Shown here: piece by piece, positions 1-6,707 of the stretch | Layout: each line of letters begins with the position of its first letter | How positions within the stretch are numbered: position 1 is the stretch's first letter | NCBI GenBank assembly: GCA_043820265.1 | Contig: JBDREA010000110.1 | Span: forward strand, 1-13,934 | Source: JBDREA01 sp043820265 | GTDB taxonomy: Archaea > Altiarchaeota > Altiarchaeia > IMC4 > JBDREA01 | Length of the DNA stretch: 13,934 nt | Reading direction: 5' to 3' | Made by a program: the position numbers and the translations under genes | Notes under the pieces: generated by a model | What the model was told of the DNA's origin: nothing | The model's input: only the letters and a program-made list of their open reading frames with translations | Databases searched by the model: none

Positions 1-1114
1 TTGACGAATACATCCAAGAACCAATCAACTCTCCTTCTCCGTCGAAGACCAAGACCTCCTCTGTTGTCCCTGCGACAACCTCTTTTATCCCATCGCCGTC
101 TACGTCTGCCGAGGTTATGCTATTTATCGTGTGGGAGATCGCTGAATTTTCCCCTAATGCATTTCCTTGCCCATCAAGTATCACTAAATCGGGTTTCGCC
201 CCCACAATGATCTCAGCGGCCCCGTCATCCTCTAGGTCTAATATCTCAACTGAGCTGACAAGCCCTCCCAGAGGGTAATTCCATTTTATGCCGCCTTTAT
301 CATCTATCACGTCAACGCCGTGCTTCATGGAGCCGACCACAATCTCTTTCTTTCCGTCTCTGTCGATGTCTGCCACAGCGATCGGGTCCTCAACTCCTCC
401 GGTGAAAATTCCGTCTTGGATCTTGTGGACCCAGACTTGTGAGCCAGTTTTACTTAAAAGATAAACAGTAGCCATCCCATACTTATAGCTTAATGCGACC
501 ACTTCGTCAACTCCATCGCCGTCGACGTCGGTGGCTTTCACGAAATAAACGGGGTTTTCTGTGGCAAACTCCCAAAGCAAATCGCTTTTTTCATTGTATA
601 CCACCACCTTGTTGTTTTTCGCGCCTGCAACGATTTCAAGTTGCCTGTCAGCATCCAAATTCCCCGCACTCACAGAAAACGTATAACCGCCTATCTGGTC
701 TTCCTTCCAGAGCTTTAAGCCGTCACTTTTCAAAACAAAGACGTAGGCATCTGATTTTCCCTCGCCCGATTTGGTTATTCCCCCGTTTATCACCACTTCC
801 TTTTTCGTATCCCCGTCCACGTCCGCTATGTCGATGCTTCTTATGTCTCCTCTTGCGAGATAGCTCCAAGCCGGCTGCCAGGATACAAGGCAGTCGGCAT
901 CCTTATAGACGAGTCTGTGTAGCTGCCCGGATTCCACAGTTCCCGCTAACACATCTAATACGCCGTTTCCGTCCAAGTCGTCTATGACAAGGGAGCTTGC
1001 GTAGTCGTTACTTAAATCCATCGCACAGCCTATCTCAAAGTCTCCTTCAGCCGAAACAAAAAAACCCATTAGCACAATCAAAACGAGCCCAGAACTTATA
1101 GACGTAATTTTCAT
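1..1114 (-). CDS. Secreted FG-GAP/VCBS beta-propeller protein with calcium-binding loops (C-terminus beyond window)
   Basis: Reading the minus strand from ATG at 1114, the frame stays open for 371 codons to the window edge, so the C-terminal part is missing. Residues 1-22 form a signal peptide with likely cleavage after VSA. Seven acidic loops follow at about residues 45, 97, 151, 195, 248, 292 and 336, spaced 44-54 residues, for example ADVDGDTKKEVV, TDVDGDGVDEVV and ADVDGDGIKEVVAG. These match the DxDxDG calcium loops of FG-GAP/VCBS propeller blades, the kind seen in integrin alpha chains and in archaeal surface proteins. I infer an extracellular or cell-surface propeller, probably for adhesion or glycan/protein binding; no catalytic motif is visible. 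The start is supported by the signal peptide and by a TATA-like box about 25 bases upstream. A membrane anchor or further domains could lie beyond base 1. Open frames on the opposite strand here are Arg/Pro/Leu-rich shadows. Confidence 0.88.
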   Translation of the reverse strand, partial: MKITSISSGLVLIVLMGFFVSAEGDFEIGCAMDLSNDYASSLVIDDLDGNGVLDVLAGTVESGQLHRLVYKDADCLVSWQPAWSYLARGDIRSIDIADVDGDTKKEVVINGGITKSGEGKSDAYVFVLKSDGLKLWKEDQIGGYTFSVSAGNLDADRQLEIVAGAKNNKVVVYNEKSDLLWEFATENPVYFVKATDVDGDGVDEVVALSYKYGMATVYLLSKTGSQVWVHKIQDGIFTGGVEDPIAVADIDRDGKKEIVVGSMKHGVDVIDDKGGIKWNYPLGGLVSSVEILDLEDDGAAEIIVGAKPDLVILDGQGNALGENSAISHTINSITSADVDGDGIKEVVAGTTEEVLVFDGEGELIGSWMYSS

Positions 1115-1134
1115 GGTAACGTATATGTTGACCC

Positions 1135-1146
1135 CTATAAAAGATT
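1135..1146 (-). promoter_or_regulatory. TATA-like promoter of the propeller gene
   Basis: Read on the minus strand this is TCTTTTATAGGG, a good archaeal TATA element. Its centre lies about 25 bases before the ATG at 1114, so the transcript would begin at or next to the start codon (leaderless). It overlaps the last codons and TAG stop of the methyltransferase gene, so the propeller gene has its own promoter even though the two genes are only 20 bases apart on the same strand. Assigned by sequence and spacing only. Confidence 0.5.
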
Positions 1147-1728
1147 ATCTGTTGGGGTGCCCTTCAACAAAAACAATTCCTCGAACGAGACTTTCTTTGA
1201 TGCCACTCCCTCGCAGCCGAAGCCGTTCTTCTCAAACTCCTTTTTCACTTCGTCCTGGTCATTTAGAGAAGATACGATAAGCAGGAATCGCCCATCGGGT
1301 GCAAGGTGTTTTCCGACTTGTCCTAAAAATCTCTTGATCACCTTCATCCCTCCCTCGCCTCCAGCCCAAGCCTTTCCCAACTCATCGTCTTCTGCGACCG
1401 GAAGATAAGGCGGATTGAAGGTTATTAGGTCAAAAGACCCATGCACATCCTCAAACATATCTGACTCGTGAAATGAGACATTTGCTATCTCATTCAATGT
1501 CGCATTGTATCGGGCAAGTTCGACTGCGTGGGGGTTGATGTCGATTCCCAACGCCTTTTGAGCTTTCTGAGCGGCAAATAAAGCAGCCAACCCACATCCT
1601 GTTCCAATATCCAAAACAGAATCCCCTTCCCCTACATCAAGGTTTTCAGCCAAAAGATAAGAATCATCACTCGGCAAATAAACCTTCTCAGACAACCGAA
1701 GCTTCAAGTCATGGAAGTAGAGGTGCAT
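1135..1728 (-). CDS. HemK2/Mtq2-type protein-(glutamine-N5) methyltransferase
   Basis: This 197-residue class I SAM-dependent methyltransferase begins with VYLPSDDSYLLAENL (residues 16-30), the signature of the archaeal/eukaryotic HemK2-Mtq2 branch. SAM-binding motif I is DIGTGCG (40-46), the acidic ribose-binding strand is GIDIN (61-65), and the catalytic NPPY glutamine-methylation motif is at 105-108, followed by a WAGGEGG loop (121-127). Length matches the short HemK2 family, which lacks the N-terminal domain of bacterial PrmC. By family knowledge it would methylate the Gln of the GGQ motif in archaeal release factor aRF1, usually as a complex with a Trm112-like zinc protein encoded elsewhere. 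Acting on other proteins or on small molecules is less likely given NPPY. The gene diverges from the transglutaminase/TPR gene. It ends with TAG inside the promoter of the next gene. Confidence 0.88.
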   Translation of the reverse strand: MHLYFHDLKLRLSEKVYLPSDDSYLLAENLDVGEGDSVLDIGTGCGLAALFAAQKAQKALGIDINPHAVELARYNATLNEIANVSFHESDMFEDVHGSFDLITFNPPYLPVAEDDELGKAWAGGEGGMKVIKRFLGQVGKHLAPDGRFLLIVSSLNDQDEVKKEFEKNGFGCEGVASKKVSFEELFLLKGTPTDNLL

Positions 1729-1762
1729 TTTGCTTTTTTGGAGGCTTATTACATCAAAATTC

Positions 1763-1787
1763 CTATAAGATAAAGATACTTATAGGG
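1763..1787. promoter_or_regulatory. Divergent promoter region with two TATA-like boxes
   Basis: The 65-base spacer between the two divergent genes has two TATA-like elements, CTATAAG at 1763-1769 and ACTTATAGG from about 1778. The first is centred about 28 bases before the plus-strand ATG at 1794, fitting a leaderless start. Read on the minus strand the same element lies about 38 bases before the ATG at 1728, giving a leader of about 12 bases; the second lies about 55 bases away. Which box serves which gene is inferred. Confidence 0.4.
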
Positions 1788-1793
1788 CGTTAG

Positions 1794-3512
1794 ATGGGTA
1801 AACAAGCATATAAAAGAAGGGTGGGTCCTCCCAGGGGGCAGAAGCCCTTTCAGAAACCTAGTAGTCCAGATCAATTATTTCCCTATCCTATGGATGTTTC
1901 CCTGTCTTCTAGGGTGAATTGGGACCGTCTTCGAGAGATGGGTCCTTGGGCGGTTGCTGTAGCTGCTGTCGCTTTATCGGCTTTCGCAATTTCTGGAACA
2001 GCTGTGGCAGCCGATTCTTCACCGGATACCGGATCTGTGACAAAGGGAAAGATTCAGAAAGGCGAAGCCCATAAACACTCTAAGGTTGTTAATCACGCTC
2101 CTTCCCATGTGGTTAAAAGGTCTGGTGTGAACGTCGAAGCGACACTCTCCGACTCAATTGCCCGTGTATTTAATGTTGTATCAAAATGGCCCCCTAGGGT
2201 AGCTAAAGAATTCTTGGAACGTGTCCACTTTCATCCTGAGTACCCGGACCACACGGCAGTGGCTTCTGGGCCGAATGAAGTTGCACCTACGCCAACTCAG
2301 ACAAAACCTTTGGTTGTTGAAGGAATTGTCTTAGACAATGACATCGACATCTGGACGTCTTGGTTGAAGTTTTCAAAAGCGACATCCGAGAAATTTCCTC
2401 AACTACAAGGGCAATTTGATTTTTCAGCCTACCAAGACACCCTAGATGCAATAGTTGGAGAATTGCAACCTCGACTTGAGAAGGTTCGAGGAGATCCTGT
2501 CAAAGAGGATGGGATTGTCAACGCATATTTCTTCGAGGAAAGGAAGCTCCGATATCAATGGCCTTCTGATGGAGATGATCAACATCTCCCTGAGATTTTT
2601 AGCGATGACACAACGAAAGCTAGGAGGGGGGTTTGTCAGCATTATGTGGGTATTTATCTTGGGATAGCCGATAAGCTAGGCCTGCCTTATCAACCTGTCT
2701 TCGCAAGGGGACATGTTGCAATCGCACGCATGAAAGACGGAAAAATTCAACACATTATTGAAACTACTGCAACGGCTGAGGGTGGTTCAATTGATAAGAT
2801 GATAAAGACTGAAGATGAATTCAAGTTGGCCGAAAATATCCATCCCAATAGCGTGGAAGAGGGAGTTTATCTTGTTCCTCAACCGAAAAAAAACTTCCTT
2901 GCTGCCTTACTGCATAGCAGGGCAAGAGCTTTATCAAAAAATGGAGTGGAATATAAACAGCCTCATCCTGCAATTGATGATTTTATGATGGCGTTAAGGA
3001 TCATCCCAAATTTTCCAGAGCCTCATATTGAATTAGGAAATCTTTTTGGTGGCTTTGACAACTCTCCCCCAGGAGTGGAACCTGATGTTAAACGAGCGGA
3101 ATATCACCTTAGGGAAGCTATCAGAATTGACCCCTATAATGTTACAAGCTATGCAACCTTAAGTGAGCTATTAGATAGAACCGGAAAGCCGACGGAAGAA
3201 TTCGATGCAAAAATGACAAAATTTCTTCTTTTTAATGGGGCATCTGGTCTTCATGCCGCAGGTGAGTATGAAGAGGCTAAAAATACTTACCTTGGGGCCT
3301 TAAACGGAAAATATAATCTGTTTTCTGGTTCATGGCTTTCCCCTGGTCCCGAAGACGCGGAAATCCATTTTCGTTTAGCCATGATCGCCTCTGCGCAAAG
3401 CGATCCTATAACTGCACGAAAAGAGGCTCAGAAAGCCATTTCTGAAGCTGAAAAATACGGGCTCAAAGAAGACATGAAGGGATACAGAAACTTTCTTAGA
3501 GGTCTAAAATAG
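1794..3512 (+). CDS. Membrane-anchored transglutaminase-like protein with C-terminal TPR-like repeats
   Basis: This 572-residue protein has a basic N-terminus (1-50), one hydrophobic helix at about 51-73 (rich in AVAVAAVALSAFAIS), then a low-complexity Ser/Thr/His/Lys linker to about 175. The central part resembles the transglutaminase-like fold. Cys281 lies in RRGVCQHYVGIYLGIADKLG, His308 in FARGHVAIA, and Glu323 in HIIETT, in the order Cys-His-acid of that superfamily. From about 390 to the end are amphipathic helix pairs like TPRs, for example AEYHLREAIRIDPYN (435-449) and GEYEEAKNTYLGAL (490-503). I infer an extracytoplasmic enzyme or scaffold on a type II anchor; substrate unknown. A protease/amidase role or a non-catalytic peptide-binding role is equally possible. 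ATG codons at residues 33 and 49 are alternative starts. The TATA spacing and open frame favour 1794. The stop is one base from the stop of the convergent gene. Confidence 0.78.
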   Translation: MGKQAYKRRVGPPRGQKPFQKPSSPDQLFPYPMDVSLSSRVNWDRLREMGPWAVAVAAVALSAFAISGTAVAADSSPDTGSVTKGKIQKGEAHKHSKVVNHAPSHVVKRSGVNVEATLSDSIARVFNVVSKWPPRVAKEFLERVHFHPEYPDHTAVASGPNEVAPTPTQTKPLVVEGIVLDNDIDIWTSWLKFSKATSEKFPQLQGQFDFSAYQDTLDAIVGELQPRLEKVRGDPVKEDGIVNAYFFEERKLRYQWPSDGDDQHLPEIFSDDTTKARRGVCQHYVGIYLGIADKLGLPYQPVFARGHVAIARMKDGKIQHIIETTATAEGGSIDKMIKTEDEFKLAENIHPNSVEEGVYLVPQPKKNFLAALLHSRARALSKNGVEYKQPHPAIDDFMMALRIIPNFPEPHIELGNLFGGFDNSPPGVEPDVKRAEYHLREAIRIDPYNVTSYATLSELLDRTGKPTEEFDAKMTKFLLFNGASGLHAAGEYEEAKNTYLGALNGKYNLFSGSWLSPGPEDAEIHFRLAMIASAQSDPITARKEAQKAISEAEKYGLKEDMKGYRNFLRGLK

Positions 3513-3513
3513 C

Positions 3514-5145
3514 TTAGATCTCTTCAATTTTATAGAGGTTTACTCCTGATTTTTCTTCGATGAACCCCCACCCATTCTCTTTTTTCAATTCCTTTTTTTG
3601 TATTTCCTCCCAGTTCTCGTATCTTTCGCTGTCAAAGAATACATATCGCAGGCCGTAGTCTTTTATCTTTTTCTGGCAGATTGGATTTGCGATATCTAGC
3701 ATCTGTTTACCACACGTTTCCTCGAAGTCCAGGTATTCCTGAGGGGGATAGGCTGCGCATCCTCCGACAAGGTTTTTTTGGTGAAATAAGCTGTGGTACG
3801 CGCATTTGCAGCAGAAGTAGAGAGGATATTCTGCGACTGCAAATTCTTCTTTGGAATCAGAAAGTCGGTTGTATATTGTGAGTTCGGGGGCGTTTTGTGG
3901 GTAGACGATATTTCTAGAATTAAATGCGGGTGAGAAGGGAACCAAACTCATGAATGCAAGTACTATTGCTGCCCAGGTGATTATTCTATGAGGGAACTTT
4001 ACGTGCTTCTGTATCCGGGTGAGGCAGTATCCTCCTACAACCGCAAATCCCACCAATGCAAAAGGCATTATCCTCATCGGAACCCTATAGATGCGAACCG
4101 GGATGTAGAAGTAATAGAGGATTGTGTAAGGGGCGTAGGGTGCAAAGGGACCTAAAGCGAAAAGCAAGGCTGCCAAAATGAGGATGTAATAGGGTATCAT
4201 AAACTTGTTTTTTCTTTTGATGTCGTATGCTAATGCCGCGCAAAACAGGAGTACAGAAACCCATCCCACAAAGAGCTGGGAATCCGAGTCAACGAGTTCT
4301 GAAAAACCATTGAGGATGAATATGTCCAGTCGGTTTATAACCAGGGGGCGCGTGTTCACAGCAGACGTCGAAAAAAATCCGTATAGGTAGGGGGAACCCA
4401 ACACCAAAAAAACCAGCGAGAAACGCAAGAAGAGGCAGTATACTCCCTTCTGGTTTATCGTTTGCCTTACTCTTTTGTGTACGCATTGCCCCAGGACAAA
4501 AACTCCCAACATTATCACCAGGTAGACGGTTATCTGGGTGCTCGAAAAAAACTGGAGGTTCGCGAACAATCCTAAAAAAAAGGTATTCCTCCAGTCTGGA
4601 TTGTTAAGCGTTCTAATCGTGAAAAGAAGTATGAGGGGGATCCATTGGAGCTGCATAATGTTTGAATGACCCATCGATGCCTCATAAAACGCAAAGGGGA
4701 AGCACATATATAGGGTTCCCGAAAACAGCGAAGCGCTTTCACTTTTAAGGGTTTCCCGGGCCAGAAGATAGACTCCCAATCCCCCCAAAAATATCGAGGC
4801 CGCAACCAGCAGGTTATGGGCAACGTAGAAGGGCATGAAAAACGACAGCATTGCCCCCACCAAGGAATAGCTGGGATTGAAGTTGTCTTGGGCGGGAGTC
4901 AAACCCTCAGGGTAGTAGTTGCGATTCGTAAAAAGCAGGCTTGTGCCTTCAGAAATCGCTTTCTTATGCCATCCAATCTTGAAAATATTTTGAAGTACGT
5001 CGCTTTCTTCGAGGGTGGGAAAACCCTCTTTTTTAATCTCCAACAAGCCTGTGGGATGTAATACCAGGGGGTATGTGAGTATAAGTGTTAAAAACAGGAA
5101 AATGGCTAGTGTTAGCAGGTTTGTTGTTTTTTCCATCTTTAACAT
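3514..5145 (-). CDS. Multi-pass GT-C-like membrane protein (predicted glycosyltransferase)
   Basis: The 543-residue product has an N-terminal helix (about 11-30), a first extracytoplasmic loop with an acidic pair in LEESDVLQNIF (45-55), and about nine or ten more hydrophobic segments to about residue 405. A soluble C-terminal domain of about 135 residues follows. The order helix, acidic loop, NYYPEG segment and repeated helices resembles the GT-C fold of lipid-sugar-dependent glycosyltransferases. The motif YRVPMRIMPFAL (353-364) recurs in uncharacterised prokaryotic membrane proteins of this type. I infer sugar transfer from a lipid carrier on the outer face of the membrane; donor and acceptor cannot be read. 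The C-terminal domain holds six cysteines (445, 446, 448, 463, 478, 490), including CCKC. ATG at residue 4 is an alternative start. The gene diverges from the agmatinase gene and converges with the TPR gene. Confidence 0.68.
   Translation of the reverse strand: MLKMEKTTNLLTLAIFLFLTLILTYPLVLHPTGLLEIKKEGFPTLEESDVLQNIFKIGWHKKAISEGTSLLFTNRNYYPEGLTPAQDNFNPSYSLVGAMLSFFMPFYVAHNLLVAASIFLGGLGVYLLARETLKSESASLFSGTLYMCFPFAFYEASMGHSNIMQLQWIPLILLFTIRTLNNPDWRNTFFLGLFANLQFFSSTQITVYLVIMLGVFVLGQCVHKRVRQTINQKGVYCLFLRFSLVFLVLGSPYLYGFFSTSAVNTRPLVINRLDIFILNGFSELVDSDSQLFVGWVSVLLFCAALAYDIKRKNKFMIPYYILILAALLFALGPFAPYAPYTILYYFYIPVRIYRVPMRIMPFALVGFAVVGGYCLTRIQKHVKFPHRIITWAAIVLAFMSLVPFSPAFNSRNIVYPQNAPELTIYNRLSDSKEEFAVAEYPLYFCCKCAYHSLFHQKNLVGGCAAYPPQEYLDFEETCGKQMLDIANPICQKKIKDYGLRYVFFDSERYENWEEIQKKELKKENGWGFIEEKSGVNLYKIEEI
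3580..3599 (+). terminator. Oligo-T tracts downstream of the transglutaminase/TPR gene
   Basis: Two T-runs, T6 at 3580-3585 and T7 at 3593-3599, lie 70-90 bases after the plus-strand stop at 3512. Archaeal termination commonly uses such oligo-T stretches. They sit inside the 3' end of the convergent gene, whose Lys-rich tail would also produce them, so this is only a possible terminator. Confidence 0.25.
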
Positions 5146-5191
5146 AGTGGTATGTCTGGGGGCTCTTCTAGGAGAATGGTCGCATCGCTAA

Positions 5192-5200
5192 CTTTATAGG
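5192..5200. promoter_or_regulatory. Bidirectional TATA-like element
   Basis: The sequence CTTTATAGG reads as TTTATAGG on the plus strand and CCTATAAAG on the minus strand, so it can serve either direction. On plus, a start site about 26 bases on (near 5222) falls just before an ATG at 5230 and about 105 bases before the agmatinase ATG. On minus, it lies about 51 bases before the ATG at 5145, leaving a leader near 25 bases. A second AT-rich element, CATATATAG at 5211-5219, is adjacent. Inferred from sequence only. Confidence 0.4.
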
Positions 5201-5213
5201 TTTTATGCCCCAT

Positions 5214-5273
5214 ATATAGTCAGTTGGATATGTTCTCAGACTTTTCATATGGTACATATCCAACTGAATATAT
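5214..5273. repeat. 20-bp inverted repeat with 20-base loop upstream of agmatinase
   Basis: The left arm 5214-5233 and right arm 5254-5273 are complementary at 19 of 20 positions; the single mismatch pairs 5219 with 5268. The inner 14 bp (TCAGTTGGATATGT and its complement) are perfect. The loop, 5234-5253, contains a small CATATG palindrome. The element lies in the divergent spacer directly after the shared TATA box. It could be an operator for a dimeric regulator acting on both directions, or, if transcribed from about 5222, an RNA hairpin at the 5' end of the agmatinase mRNA. Confidence 0.75.
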
Positions 5274-5373
5274 CGAATTCGATGAAGAAAAAGTACGAGA
5301 ATTTATCGAATTCGCTATAAATTCCCATGGACTTGTATTTGGACAAGAACTTGATATTAGCTTCAAACGTTAA
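5230..5373 (+). CDS. Possible small ORF of 47 codons overlapping the agmatinase start
   Basis: ATG at 5230 opens a 47-residue frame ending in TAA at 5371-5373, overlapping the agmatinase gene by 47 bases in another frame. The product is acidic with a plausible helix, starting MFSDFSYGTYPTEYIEF and ending FGQELDISFKR; it carries IEF twice because of the 11-bp direct repeat. I do not recognise it. For it: a TATA box 34 bases upstream, protein-like composition, and position just ahead of an operon, which would allow translational coupling. Against it: no ribosome site, short length, and an ATG buried in the inverted repeat. Its Arg content (two) does not suggest an arginine attenuator peptide. 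It may be chance. Confidence 0.3.
   Translation: MFSDFSYGTYPTEYIEFDEEKVREFIEFAINSHGLVFGQELDISFKR
5271..5314 (+). repeat. 11-bp direct repeat TATCGAATTCG, two copies
   Basis: Exact copies occur at 5271-5281 and 5304-5314, offset by 33 bases, close to three helical turns. The first copy sits in a perfect 12-bp palindrome, ATCGAATTCGAT (5272-5283). The second lies 13-23 bases before the agmatinase ATG. This spacing would put two protein dimers on the same DNA face, so paired operator half-sites are possible. The offset is also 11 codons of the small ORF at 5230, where both copies encode IEF, so coding repetition is the alternative. Confidence 0.55.
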
Positions 5374-6187
5374 ATTTGAAGATGCAAAAGTCGCGCTTTT
5401 TGGGGCGCCTTTTGATTCCACCTCGACTTACAGGTCAGGTTCAAGGCAGGCACCCTACACCATAAGGCGCGAATTCTTGGAACTGGAAAAAGACGTTGAA
5501 GGATCGAATTTTTTTGATATCCCCTTTCATGACGCCGGGAACTTCGAAGTAGTACACGGAGACATTTCACAAACCTTTAAGCGGATTTCCTCAACACTTG
5601 CCAAGTCTAGAGAGTCGAATCCAAAGTTCATTCCGTTTTTAATCGGAGGAGAGCACACCCTCACCTTCCCATTCGTTGAATTTCTTGCGGCAGAATCTGA
5701 TCTCACTGTCGTCTCGCTTGACGCCCACCTAGACTTCAAATCAGAATACAACGGCTCAGAATGGAATCATTCGACAGTCATGTATCAGATCTCAAAACTT
5801 GACGTCCCTGTAATTGAGGCGGGGGTAAGAAGCTTTGACGAACAGGAAGCAAAGAATCTAACTAATGCAAATGCATCATTTTTTGGCAAAGAGTTTAAAT
5901 TGAATGAACTAATCAAAGAAATATCCAAAAAAGACGTCTACCTGTCGGTTGACATGGACGTCCTAGACCCAGGGCAAGCACCGGGAGTTGGAAATCCCCA
6001 ACCAGATGGATTTTCTTTAAATAAGCTGAAAGACATAATCTATTCCGTCATATCTGAAGCCAACTTAGTAGGATTTGATCTCATGGAGGTGTGTCCTGCC
6101 CACGACCACGGGTCCGCAACATCGGTCGCCGGGGCGAAAATCCTATTGGATGCACTTATCCACCAAAGTAAAAAAACAAAAAAATAA
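5327..6187 (+). CDS. speB: Agmatinase (ureohydrolase family)
   Basis: The 286-residue protein has all the arginase/agmatinase metal motifs. They are GGEHT (107-111, ligand His110), SLDAHLDFKSEYNG (130-143, ligands Asp132, His134, Asp136), and SVDMDVLDPGQAPG (207-220, ligands Asp209 and Asp211). His148 of NHSTVM, Glu254 of EVCP and the N-terminal GAPFDSTSTYRSGSRQAP segment also fit. The expected reaction is hydrolysis of agmatine to putrescine and urea at a two-manganese centre in the cytoplasm, part of archaeal polyamine synthesis. Full length for the family. The pattern DAHLDFKxEYxGxxxxHSTVM is like archaeal agmatinases; other guanidino substrates, as in guanidinobutyrase or formiminoglutamase, cannot be excluded. 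An in-frame TAA nine bases before ATG 5327 fixes the N-terminal limit. One base separates its stop from the next gene, so the two are an operon. Control may act through the repeats upstream. Confidence 0.88.
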   Translation: MDLYLDKNLILASNVKFEDAKVALFGAPFDSTSTYRSGSRQAPYTIRREFLELEKDVEGSNFFDIPFHDAGNFEVVHGDISQTFKRISSTLAKSRESNPKFIPFLIGGEHTLTFPFVEFLAAESDLTVVSLDAHLDFKSEYNGSEWNHSTVMYQISKLDVPVIEAGVRSFDEQEAKNLTNANASFFGKEFKLNELIKEISKKDVYLSVDMDVLDPGQAPGVGNPQPDGFSLNKLKDIIYSVISEANLVGFDLMEVCPAHDHGSATSVAGAKILLDALIHQSKKTKK

Positions 6188-6188
6188 A

Positions 6189-6707
6189 GTGAAGCACAGA
6201 GTAGCGCTATCAGGTTCTTATGCCGGGGGAAACATCGAAGGACTATTCAAAGGCTTAAGGGGGAAGGGAGTCCTACAATTCCAGTTGGTGGGAAGGGAAG
6301 TCACGCTCCAAGTAAACGAGGAAAAACTTGAGGAAGTAAAAAAATCGCTGAAAAAGCTCGGAGTCGATAACGTCACACTTCTTGAGTGGAGGAAGCTCGG
6401 TTTGACATTGTCTGGTTCAGGCAAAGGCCGTGACGAGGAAGAATTAGTCCAAATCTCACTTATTCCAACTGCCCTCGGTGAAGGCGTCCGTCGCTTAGGT
6501 ACTCTTTCCAAAGGTAAAATCCCATTGGAGGCAGCCAAAGAGGTGGATAAACGAGTCATAAAAGTGCTTGACGAAGCCGGAGCAACCGACGTCTTATACA
6601 TTATACAAGCCCAAAAAAAGACGTCCAACATCAAGTTCAATGAAGCTTTGGAGTCGGCAACCCTAGAAGCCCTATTTGATGGAGGAGGGCTCATATCTAT
6701 TGAGTAG
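6189..6707 (+). CDS. Conserved-looking cytoplasmic protein, function unknown (agmatinase operon)
   Basis: I do not recognise this family. The GTG at 6189, one base after the agmatinase TAA, gives 172 residues; an in-frame ATG at 6075 lies inside the agmatinase gene and would add residues read from the wrong frame of that gene. The protein has no signal peptide or membrane helix. Residues 1-65 alternate strands and a Lys/Glu-rich helix (EEKLEEVKKSLKKLGVDNVT), as in a small alpha/beta domain; a linker rich in Gly and Glu (about 72-86) leads to a second part with GEGVRRLGTLSKGKIPLEAA and a Gly-rich tail, DGGGLISIE. No catalytic motif is evident. The tight operon suggests a link to polyamine or agmatine metabolism, but that is inference. 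Its end overlaps the convergent DUF835 gene by 11 bases. The frame opposite is Ser/Pro-rich and is a shadow. Confidence 0.72.
   Translation: MKHRVALSGSYAGGNIEGLFKGLRGKGVLQFQLVGREVTLQVNEEKLEEVKKSLKKLGVDNVTLLEWRKLGLTLSGSGKGRDEEELVQISLIPTALGEGVRRLGTLSKGKIPLEAAKEVDKRVIKVLDEAGATDVLYIIQAQKKTSNIKFNEALESATLEALFDGGGLISIE

Noticed and set aside
493..987. Plus-strand open frame of 164 codons opposite the propeller gene
   Set aside because: The product is Arg/Pro/Leu-rich with no domain, while the opposite strand encodes regular calcium-loop repeats; it is an antisense shadow.
5214..5273. Inverted repeat as ends of an insertion sequence or as an intrinsic terminator
   Set aside because: Only 20 bases lie between the arms, no transposase or target duplication is seen, and it is in a promoter spacer without a T-tract after it.
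6075..6188. ATG at 6075 as start of the 172-residue gene
   Set aside because: It would place 38 codons inside agmatinase in another frame and over its conserved EVCP region; GTG 6189 fits the operon spacing.
6218..6694. Minus-strand open frame of 158 codons opposite the 172-residue gene
   Set aside because: Ser/Pro-rich, low-complexity product, without ribosome site, fully antisense to a better-supported gene.
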